DNA of 33,269 nucleotides from Saprospiraceae bacterium (GTDB taxonomy: Bacteria; Bacteroidota; Bacteroidia; Chitinophagales; Saprospiraceae): positions 120,259 through 153,527 of the forward strand of contig JAKVCV010000004.1 of assembly GCA_022448945.1 (NCBI GenBank). The letters are read 5' to 3'. How positions within the stretch are numbered: position 1 is the first letter of the stretch; each line of letters starts with the position of its first letter. Positions 10,157 through 19,700 of the stretch are shown here, in pieces. Below the pieces are notes generated by a model. It was not told the DNA's origin. It saw nothing but the letters and a program-made list of their open reading frames with translations, and made no database searches. The translations under genes were made by a program, and so were the position numbers.

Positions 10157-10180
10157 AATCCCGTATAATTATATGGGATT
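10157..10180 (+). terminator. 24-nt near-perfect hairpin between giant 1 and porP-like gene
   Basis: AATCCCGTATAA is followed immediately by TTATATGGGATT. It is a 12-bp inverted repeat with one G-T wobble, and it begins 24 nt after the stop of giant 1. No T-tract follows, so a classical intrinsic terminator is not supported. It could be a partial terminator, a processing site or a 3'-end stabiliser setting the ratio of adhesin to downstream mRNA. The rest of the 150-bp gap is AT-rich without a clear promoter. Confidence 0.4.
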
Positions 10181-10283
10181 CAATAATATTAATATTAATT
10201 TAGTTAGAAATAAATAGATCATTAATGTTCTCTTTTAATTTTAACTATTAATAAGACATATAGCTAAGTTAAAATTTTAGAAT

Positions 10284-11207
10284 ATGGTACGCTACATTTT
10301 AATACTAGTTTTCGCATGTGTGATTTATAAAAGTCATGCACAGCAACATGCACAGTATACGCAGTTTATGTTCAATAAAATGTACTTTAATCCTGCATAT
10401 GCGGGTAGCAAAAAGAATCTTTGTCTATCTGGTATATATAGAAAGCAGTGGTTGGGTATTGAACGTGCTCCTCAAACAGGAACATTTAATGCACACGGGT
10501 CAGTATTTAAGAGCCGAATTGGATTGGGCTTGTCTGTAACATACGATCAGATTGGATTTACCGATAAGGTAGATATTGAAACGAATTATTCATACATTAT
10601 TCGGTTTAAAGATGAATCATTTCTTAGCCTTGGACTGAGAGGATCATTTTCCTATATGCAAATAAGATGGGATCAGGCTAATCCTACGCAAGCTTTTGAT
10701 AATTCAATTCCTGGCGCTATAACAAGTAAATTACTTCCTAATTTTGGTGCTGGTGTATTTTACCAATCCAAATATTGGTATGCTGGATTTTCTGTTCCTC
10801 ATCTTTTTCAGAATAATCTGGATTTCAGTGTAAATCCTAATGTTAGTGTAGAGCCTAAACTTCAACAACATTATTTCCTTACTGGAGGATTATCATTTGA
10901 TATTGCTAAAAATGTTCAGATTCAGCCTAATTTGCTTTTCAAATATGTAGTTAATGCTCCTTTTGATATGGATATAAATTTAAGTTTTGTGTTTTTTCAA
11001 AAGTTATTGGTAGGCATTACTTATCGTCTTGGGGATTCAGTAGATGCATTGGTCCAGTGGCGTATTACAAGACAACTTCAAATTGCTTTTGCATATGATT
11101 TTACTGTTTCTAAACTTCAACAATACAATGCAGGGTCTATTGAGGCAATGTTGGAATATTGTTTTATGAAAAAACACGAAAAAGTACATAACCCAAGGTT
11201 TTTTTAA
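10284..11207 (+). CDS. PorP/SprF family type IX secretion outer-membrane protein
   Basis: This 307-residue protein has a signal peptide (residues 1 to about 19, ending SHAQ). It is followed by the family hallmark QYTQFMFNKMYFNPAYAGS, then alternating strands typical of a 14-strand-like outer-membrane barrel (YRKQWLG, GLGLSVTYDQIG, YAGFSVPHLF, LQIAFAYDF). Length and start fit the PorP/SprF family. In Flavobacterium johnsoniae SprF is required for SprB to reach the surface, and PorP-like proteins are associated with type B cargo. Here the gene follows giant 1 by 150 bp and precedes the OmpA-like gene by 49 bp, so it is the likely dedicated partner of giant 1. It may also serve giant 2, which has no PorP gene of its own in the window. 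It is a sprF-like paralogue; I cannot say it is the core PorP. Confidence 0.92.
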   Translation: MVRYILILVFACVIYKSHAQQHAQYTQFMFNKMYFNPAYAGSKKNLCLSGIYRKQWLGIERAPQTGTFNAHGSVFKSRIGLGLSVTYDQIGFTDKVDIETNYSYIIRFKDESFLSLGLRGSFSYMQIRWDQANPTQAFDNSIPGAITSKLLPNFGAGVFYQSKYWYAGFSVPHLFQNNLDFSVNPNVSVEPKLQQHYFLTGGLSFDIAKNVQIQPNLLFKYVVNAPFDMDINLSFVFFQKLLVGITYRLGDSVDALVQWRITRQLQIAFAYDFTVSKLQQYNAGSIEAMLEYCFMKKHEKVHNPRFF

Positions 11208-11256
11208 ATTGAATATCTAAAATTGTTTCTATAGACACCTTTAAATCTTTTGTTTA

Positions 11257-13626
11257 ATGAAAAATGTGATATACATATTATTGTTAGTATCATTTTCTAT
11301 TCATGTAGTTGCTCAGAAAAGTAAAGCGGATAAACATTATGACTCTAAAGGGTATGGTGTATATCTTGAATTGAAGAGCAATGAGGATCTTGCTAAAATA
11401 GACTTAAATACTCTTATAAGAATGGCAAGAAGTAGTAGAAAGACAGGTGACAGTCAAACTGCAGAAAAGTTATATGCCATTTTGATAGAGAAAGACGAAA
11501 AAGAACCAATGTATCATCTACATTATGCTAAAGCGTTACAAACAAATGGTCGCTATCTCAAAGCCAGAAATCATTATCGAATCTGTGATAAAATGCTTGA
11601 GGAAAAAGCGAATGGTAAACCATTTGACCAACGTGCTAAATTGGGTTGGCAGGCTTGTAATCAGATGGCTGAACTTAGGGCTATTGGTGAAGTAAATATT
11701 ATAAATGACCCTGTTCTTAATTCCTCAAATATAGATTTTAGTCCAATTTATTATAAAGATGGGATCGTTTTTGTTTCTACAAGAACTAAAGGCGATAAAA
11801 AAGATCGTTGGTTGAACGATAATTACATGGACTTGTATTACTCAACGCAAGTAGGTGAAAGCTATAGTAAACCTGAGATTTTTGCTGATGAACTCAATAC
11901 AGAATATCATGAAGGACCTTCTGTTTTTTCTAAAGATGAAAAAACAATCTATTTCACTAGAAATAATTTTCATAAGGGAAAAAGAGTAAAAAGTCAGGAT
12001 GGAACAACAAAATTAAAAATATTTTCTGCCCAGGTTGAAAGTGGAGAGTGGACGGATATTAAAGACCTCTCATTTAACAGCCATGAATATGATGTTGCTC
12101 ACCCAGCTTTAACAAAAGCAGAGAATATAATAGTCTTTGCCTCTAATAAGAAAGGTGGATTTGGAGGTATGGATTTGTATGCTGTATATCTTGAGGGAGA
12201 GAACTGGTCTAAACCTGTAAATCTTGGCTCTAGGGTTAATACAGCAGGGGATGAGGTGTTTCCTTATATACATTTAGACGGGACCTTATTTTTTGCTTCT
12301 AATGGATGGTCTACTTTAGGTGGACTTGATATTTTTATGGCCGGTCAGGTTTATAATCATCCTGATTCTTTATGGGAATTTCCGTTTAATGTTGGCGCTC
12401 CTTTAAATTCTCAGGCAGATGATTTTGGATTGATAATTAATAAAAATAAAACTTCAGGATTCTTTTCTTCTAACCGTGAAGGGGGTAGTGGAGAGGATGA
12501 TATTTATAGATTTAAAATTAAAGATGGATTAGATGGTGTTGCCCCCATACCGTCATTAACAGTTGATGTTTGTGTATATAATGATGATACTCGGCTCCGT
12601 CTTGATAATGCAAAGGTAATAGTAAAAAGAGATACAGAATTAAAAGAGGATGCAGTAACGTCAATAACGAATGAAAATGGTTATACAACTTGTAAATTAC
12701 GTGCAGGGGATCCTTATTTTGTTGAAGTGATAAGAGAAGGGTATTTTAATGTTAGTGATTATTTTATAATGCCAAAAGATGTAACTGGTGTGGATGAATA
12801 CTGTGTGGGAATGACAAGGGATCATGCAGTTGAAATCGTTGAAGAAGTCGTTGTCGAAAGCAGAAGAAAATATATCACCACCGATATACCTCCTGTTAAT
12901 TACGAATATGATATTTCCGTCCCCCTTGGACCTACATATGTAGTCGGTAAAGTAATGAATACAGATTATAAAAAACCTTTACCGAATGCAAGTGTTATTT
13001 TACTTAATCGTTGTAATGGAGAAGAATTAGTGATGGAGGTTTCTGAAAATGGCGAGTTTGGATTTCCGCTTGAATGTGGTTGTGAATATGTTGTGAAATC
13101 TAAGAAAAATAAATTCTTTGGAGATAATCAGGTTATTTCTTTAATAGACGAGGTAGATTGTAATAAAGCTATTGAAGTAGAAATGGATATGTCTCCAGAT
13201 TTCAACGAGAAAGGGGATCCTTTTATGCTTAGGAATCAATCACTTGAAACAACTATTGATAAAGGAGATGTTATTGAACTTAAGAGTATTTATTATGATT
13301 ACGATAAATGGAATATCCGTCCTGATGCTGCCAATGATTTAAAGGATCTTGTTATTATTATGAAAAGGAACCCTTCAATGGAAATAGAATTATCTTCGCA
13401 TACTGATTCCAGAGGCTCTGCATCCTATAATCAGGAACTTTCAAGAAAAAGAGCATCCACTGTAAAGGAGTACCTCCTTTTTAGAGGAATTAAAAGTAAT
13501 AGGATCGTTGCAACTGGTTATGGCGAAGATAGATTAAAAAACACCTGTAAAATTTGTTCTGAGGCTAATCATCAGGAAAATAGAAGGACAGAGGTTTTGA
13601 TAACAAGGATGGATAAATCCAATTAA
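11257..13626 (+). CDS. PorE-like TPR / PD40 propeller / regulatory-like / OmpA protein
   Basis: The protein has 789 residues. A signal peptide (1 to about 19, ending VVAQ) is followed by TPR-like helices (about 45-125). A WD40-like PD40 propeller (about 150-430) carries FSxD repeats such as FASNKKGGFGGMDLYAV and FFASNGWSTLGGLDIF. Two carboxypeptidase-regulatory-like beta domains follow (about 450-530 and 565-650). The OmpA-like peptidoglycan-binding domain (about 675-785) keeps the ligand residues Asp717 (TDSRG) and Arg732 (LSRKRA), spaced 15 apart as in OmpA. This matches the domain order of PorE, the T9SS peptidoglycan-associated component of Porphyromonas gingivalis. Inferred role: tether the PorP/SprF-like barrel and its adhesin to peptidoglycan. 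No lipobox cysteine is visible at the signal-peptide end. It is 49 bp after the porP-like gene and probably co-transcribed with it. Confidence 0.9.
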   Translation: MKNVIYILLLVSFSIHVVAQKSKADKHYDSKGYGVYLELKSNEDLAKIDLNTLIRMARSSRKTGDSQTAEKLYAILIEKDEKEPMYHLHYAKALQTNGRYLKARNHYRICDKMLEEKANGKPFDQRAKLGWQACNQMAELRAIGEVNIINDPVLNSSNIDFSPIYYKDGIVFVSTRTKGDKKDRWLNDNYMDLYYSTQVGESYSKPEIFADELNTEYHEGPSVFSKDEKTIYFTRNNFHKGKRVKSQDGTTKLKIFSAQVESGEWTDIKDLSFNSHEYDVAHPALTKAENIIVFASNKKGGFGGMDLYAVYLEGENWSKPVNLGSRVNTAGDEVFPYIHLDGTLFFASNGWSTLGGLDIFMAGQVYNHPDSLWEFPFNVGAPLNSQADDFGLIINKNKTSGFFSSNREGGSGEDDIYRFKIKDGLDGVAPIPSLTVDVCVYNDDTRLRLDNAKVIVKRDTELKEDAVTSITNENGYTTCKLRAGDPYFVEVIREGYFNVSDYFIMPKDVTGVDEYCVGMTRDHAVEIVEEVVVESRRKYITTDIPPVNYEYDISVPLGPTYVVGKVMNTDYKKPLPNASVILLNRCNGEELVMEVSENGEFGFPLECGCEYVVKSKKNKFFGDNQVISLIDEVDCNKAIEVEMDMSPDFNEKGDPFMLRNQSLETTIDKGDVIELKSIYYDYDKWNIRPDAANDLKDLVIIMKRNPSMEIELSSHTDSRGSASYNQELSRKRASTVKEYLLFRGIKSNRIVATGYGEDRLKNTCKICSEANHQENRRTEVLITRMDKSN

Positions 13627-13757
13627 GAATTATTGCGATCTAAAGTTGTTTTGATTGGATCCTATTTTACAAAAAGAAGTTGTGGAAAACAAAGGAGTTG
13701 TGTATTCTAGTTAGTATCGTCAAAAGAAGAATATATTTCTCATATTGCTATAAACAT

Positions 13758-16700
13758 ATGAAGTGTTGTTTTTTATTTATATCGTTATTATTTATTAGTC
13801 TTACAGCATCAAGTCAATGCACATATATTATTGATATGCAGGACTCTTTTGGTGATGGGTGGAATAATGCTAGTGTAGATGTTACAGTGAATGGAGCATT
13901 TTTTGATAATTACACTTTAACATATGGGTATACAGGTCAAGATTCATTTACTGTTAATAATTCCGATTCTGTACATTTTTATTTTAACTCTGGTGATTAC
14001 GATAGTGAAGTCACATATCAAATATTAATGGATGGAACCCAACTTTTTTCTGATGGCCCCTATCCAACTACAGGTTTGTTTTTTACCCATTTATGTGCTA
14101 CTTGTGCTTCGCCCTATAACTTAAATGCTACTAATTTAACTGATTCTTCTGCTACATTGAGTTGGACTGGTGCCGGGTCCAACTATATTATTGAATATGG
14201 TTCTCTAGGATTCGTCCCCGGTACTGGGACTACTGTTTTAACGTCTAATAATACTTATAACATAAGTGGTTTATTGTCAAACACTTCCTATGAGTTTTAT
14301 GTTCAACAAATATGTTTCAGCGGAGATACAAGTGCTTGGGAAGGGGGATATAATTTTACTACTCAATGTTCTAACCCAACAACAACAACAACCTGCACTA
14401 ATATATACGTTTCGACAACAGGAACTACAACAAATGCTGGGACACCATCTTCACCAGTGACCATATACGAGGCTCTAAAAAGAGCTGCGTGTAATAATAC
14501 TGTAATTAAAATAGCAACGGGTCAATACCTTTTGGATACTGCATTAAATATTAGCAGTTATGTAACTTTAGAAGGAGGATTTATTGAATCCGATAATTGG
14601 ACAAAAACAAGTCAGGCTGGTGCTACTATACTTTATCGAACTTCGAATGCACCCACAGGAACACCTTATTTAAATCAAAGGCTTACAGCGATTGAAGCTG
14701 TAAATGTTACAGGTTTTCGTTTACAGGATTTAAGTATTGGGGTAGTCAATGCTCCCGATTCTTCTAGTATAAGTACCTATGGAATATATCTTAATAATGC
14801 ATCTAATTATAATTTAGTAAGGTTGCAGATTAATGCTGGAGATGGAGGTTCTGGGTTGGATGGGACAGATGGTTGTAGTAGAGGTTCATCACAGTGGCCT
14901 AGTTCTTTTGATGGGTCAAATGGGGACAATGGTTCAGATGGTACTACTGGCCTTGGTAGTTCAGGTTCTACTGTTGTAACTGGTGGTATGGGCGGAGCAG
15001 GAGGTGTAGGATGTAATTCAAGTGGAACTGGTGGCACACAGACCTTTAATTATACTGGATCGGTGCAGACTTATACAGTTCCTACAGGCGTTACAAGTAT
15101 AAATATTGAAGCATGGGGAGCAGAGGGTTATGGTATGGAAGGCGAAGGAGGATATGTATCTGCAGATTTAACAGTAACCCCTGGCGAGGTATTAGAGATC
15201 TATGTAGGCGGACAAGGAAGTAGCGGATCAGGTGGATATAATGGAGGCGGAGATGGAGGTTCTTCTAGTGATTATGGTGCTGGAGGTGGAGCATCGGATG
15301 TTCGTAGAGGATCCTATACTTTAAATGATAGAATCATCGTTGCTGGTGGTGGCGGTGGAACTGGCGCAAATTGCGGACTTAATACAGCAGAAGGTGGTCA
15401 CGGCGGAGGATTAATAGGGATGAGTGGCTGTGTTTTTTCTTGTAGTCAATGTCAATATACAGGAGCAGGAGGGACACAAACTTCTGGAGGAATTGCTGGG
15501 CCAACATCTCATGGTTCATGTGGAGGTAATAGCAATGGAGGATTTGGATATGGGGGTTCTAATACAAGCGGCCTTTTTGGTACAGGCGGCGGTGGCGGCT
15601 GGTATGGTGGAGGTTCCGGTTGTTATGAAGGCGCCGGTGGTGGAAGTAGTTACACAGAACCAACAGCGACAAATGTTGTTCATATACAAGGTGGACACAC
15701 TGGCGATGGACTGGTTATTATTTCAAGTCCTACTATTGGTGGTCAAGGAGGTACATCTTATAATGTTGGGAATGGTGTAGGGAATGGTGCTGATGGTGCT
15801 TCTGGTAATCCTGGATTGACTGAAGCAGGAGCAGGAGGAGGGGGAGGAAGAGGTGCAGATGCTGTAACTACAGCAGGAGGGGATGGTGGTGGTGGCGGAG
15901 CAGGAGGGACACCGATAACTACTTATGTTTTTGGGTGTGCAGGAAATACTAGTGGTTTGGGGATTACCCAAATTGGAGGAACAGGTGGTGCGAGTGCATC
16001 TGGTCAGACAGCTTCTGATGGGACAGATGGTTATGATGGAGTTAATGGATTAGATGGTTGTGATGGTGCAAATGGTAGCCAAGGTACACATGTAGGTGGT
16101 TTTTATCAAATAGGTACTCAAGCAGATGATGGAGAAAATGGTGCTTCAGGTGGTGCTGGTAGTGGCGGTGGCGGTGGTGGTGGATATTATTTTACTGGTA
16201 CAGCTGTTATTACTGGTACTGGCGGCGGCGGCGGCGGCGGCGGTGGTGGTGGTGCAGGAGGAACAGGCGGTGCCGGGGGAACAAATGGTGGTTCTTCTTT
16301 TGGTATATATATTACCAATAATGGAAATAACGGAGCAATTAAACACTGTTATATTTTTCCTATAGGTAATCCTGGATCTGGGGGTATTGGAGGAGATGGA
16401 GGAGATGGAGGTTATGGAGGTTATGGAGGAAATGGAGGAGATGATTTGGGCGGTTCTAGTATTGGCAAAGGAGGAAATGGAGGAGATGGAGGAGATGGAG
16501 GTAAAGGAGGTAAAGGAGGTAATGGATTGCCAGGTATTGCAGCTGCAGTTTTTTGGGATGGCTCTGGATCTTCTCCTGTCACAATTGATTCCACGTATAA
16601 TCTCGTAGATCAGGATGTAATTTATGTTTCAAATGTGAATTGTACTAATGTAAATGTTCAATTTGCAGATTCTAGTATTGCTATTGGTGTTCCTGGTCCT

Positions 16701-19700
16701 GGTTCTGGTGTCACTAATTGGAATTTTGATGTTTTTGGAACAAATAGTAATCCGATCAATTCATCAGATAATCCTGCAACTACTCAATATACTTCTACTG
16801 GCCGTTTCTCTATTCAATATGGTTCATCAATTCCACCGGCTCAATATTTAGATTTTGTAAATATAGTATCCTCGGGTTTTGCAGCTCCTCAAATTTCTAG
16901 TTCTGCTAATATTTTAGGAACAGATACTTTCCAAATTTGTTATGGAGATTTTGCAACATTCTCAAGTTCTGTATCAGCAGATTCTATTTTTTGGGATTTT
17001 GATGGCGCAATTACCAATCCTGGTAATGTACAACATGTTTCAAGTGTTGCCTTTAATGGTCCTCTAGGAGTTTTCCAAGTGACGATGTATACTTATAATG
17101 ACTGCTGTGGTTATAGTTCAATAGATACAATTTGGCTTTATGTGGATAATGTACCTGATGCTTCAGGACCATCAAATACTAATATTTGTGCTGGGGATTC
17201 TGTAATTATATCATTGAGTTCTATATTCCCAAGCGATACAGTAATTTGGCCAACATCGAGTACCCTAACGGTTCATTCATTAAATAGTGCTTTAGTTTAT
17301 CCTTCATCTGATACGACATATACTGCTACGGTTTATAAGAAGATAAATATGGGAAGTTTTACAAGGCTTGCTTGTCCTCAAACTATTCTTATAGATATTT
17401 TGGTAACTCCCAAAGTGACATCAAATATAACAGCAACTAGTATTTTATGTAATGGAGATTTTTCTACTATTAATGTAAATGCTTTAGGGAATTCTACTAA
17501 CTTGACATACAGCTGGACAGGTGGGAATTCATCTACTTTTCCAACGAATTCGGATGTTGTTACCAATGTAATTCCTGGCACTTATTATGTAACTATAAGT
17601 GAGGGTACTAACTGTGCAGACACTACTTCTATAATTATTACAGACCCTGCGCAATTAAATCTAAGCACAACAGGAATAAATTTACAATGTTCCAACACCT
17701 TAGCTGGAACAGTTTCAACAGTCGTTACAGGAGGAACTGGTCCAAGTTATTCATGGGTATGGGATGGTCCAAATGGCACACTAAATCCGCAAGATGACAA
17801 TTGTAGTCAGCAGACACAATCCTGTTTTAATAACTTAGGAGCTGGATGGTATTATGTTACTGTTACTGATGCCAATGCATGTCAGATGGTTGATTCTGTT
17901 AGTATTACAGGATCTACACCATTAAACTTAAACACAACAGGAATAAATTTACAATGTGCCAACACTTTAACCGGAACAGTTTCAACAGCCGTTACAGGAG
18001 GAACTGGATCAACTTATTCATGGGTATGGGATGGTCCAAATGGCACACTAAATCCACAAGATGACAATTGTGGTCAGCAGACGCAATCCTGTTTTAATAA
18101 CTTAGGAGCTGGATGGTATTATGTTACTGTTACCGATGCGAACAACTGCGCATCTAATGATAGTATAGAACTCACAGAGCCAGATACATTATTGGCTAAT
18201 ATCAGTAGTACTAATCCAAGTTGTAATGGAGCTTTAGATGCTAATGTTATTGCTAGTCCTTCAGGAGGTACAACGGGTCCTTTTTGGAATTATCAATATA
18301 TATGGAATAATAGTGCTACGTCAAGTAGTATTTCAGGATTATCAGCAGGTGTTTATATTGTTACTGTTACCGATATCAACTCATGTCAGGTGGTTGATTC
18401 AGTTGTCGTTACTGACCCGCCGGCTTTTAATATATCTTTTAGCATTATAGATGTTTTTTGTTATGGTGATTCTACTGGTCAAGCTATTGCTAATGTTATA
18501 AATGGTTCGGGTATATTTACATATATATGGTCTGATGGTCAGACTGGTTCAACAGCTACAGGTCTAACGGTTGCAAATAACCCATATTTTGTTACGGTAA
18601 CGGATGCTGGTGTATGTTCATTAGTTGATTCCTTTACACTTTTACAAGGCAATATAATTCCTGCTCCTACCATATTTTTATATGATACTCTTTTGTGTGA
18701 AGGTGAAGATTTGTTTATGGATGCACCTATTGCTAATGATTATTATTGGACAGGTCCCAATGGGTGGTCATCGGATAATCAGTACTTATCTATTAATTCT
18801 GTAGTAAATGCCAATGAAGGCTTATATACATTACAAACAGAGGATATTAACGGATGTTTGTCTCAAACATCAACTCAGTATATTGTAGTCAATAGTCTAC
18901 CTCCTACACCAACAATTTCAGGAGGTGTCAATGTATGTAGTGGCGATACAGTTTTTCTATATTCGGATATTAGTTGTGACAGTACTTCATGGGTAGGGCC
19001 TTCTGGCCCGATAGTTGGAGATAGTTCAAGTTTTTTGATACCCCCCAATAGTCCAGATTATGCTACCGCAATATGGACAATGAATTGTATTGATACACAT
19101 ACTGGTTGTGAATCGGAGTCTAATCCAATCCTAGTCACTTTTGCTACAAATCCATCCATTCCAGTTATTACAAGTATAGATTCTGTGTGTTATGGTGATA
19201 GCATAATTCTTTATGCACCTAATGTTTTAGGATCAACTACTGATTGGTATGCAGATTCGAGTTTAACTATTTCACTTGGTTCTGGATCAAATATAACTGT
19301 TTATAATCTTACTGTTGATAGTACTTTTTATTTAGTTCAGACGGTGAGTGGTTGTTCCTCTCCAATTGCTTCCAAAAAAATAATTGTCAATGCTATTCCT
19401 GCAACTCCGAATATTAGTTCAGATTTCTCAGTTTGTGAAGGAGACAGTATAAACCTAACTACTTCTACTAATGGGATGAGTTATATGTGGTTTCATATTT
19501 TGGGGTTTTCTTCAACGGCGCAGAATCCATCTATTTATCCATCAACTTCTAATGACGCAGGTCCATATCATCTTATAATTACTGATGCTAATGGATGTAA
19601 ATCTATCGATACTACAGTAATTGTTTCCATTAATACTAAACCTTCTTCGCCATTTACATCTAATAATAGTCCTATATGTGACGGTGATACTTTACAGCTT

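Larger units (their letters stand above)
14836..16540 (+). repeat. Glycine-rich region of giant 2
   Basis: About 570 residues are dominated by glycine with GGX, GDG and poly-Gly runs (NAGDGGSGLDGTDG, GASGNPG, TAGGDGGGGGAGG, GKGGNGGDGGDGG). G+C is visibly higher than in the flanking sequence, purely because of GGN codons. The parts are an initial short Gly-rich stretch, an ALK/LTK-like domain (15031-15726), a mixed stretch, an 11-glycine tract and two GGX arrays. It is not an RTX calcium-binding array, since no GGxGxDxUx nonapeptide order is seen. Confidence 0.85.

Noticed and set aside
13680-13757. TTG-initiated N-terminal extension of giant 2
   Set aside because: It encodes a basic stretch ahead of a perfect signal peptide that begins at the ATG at 13758.
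16381-16530. RTX calcium-binding nonapeptides or collagen-like repeat
   Set aside because: The period is GGX, not GGxGxDxUx nor GXY with proline, so neither family fits.
14807-16608. Several overlapping open frames on both strands in the glycine-rich region
   Set aside because: They are by-products of GGN codon runs (poly-Ala/Val/Glu or Pro/Ser/Thr-rich translations) with no gene-like features, inside a well-supported gene.
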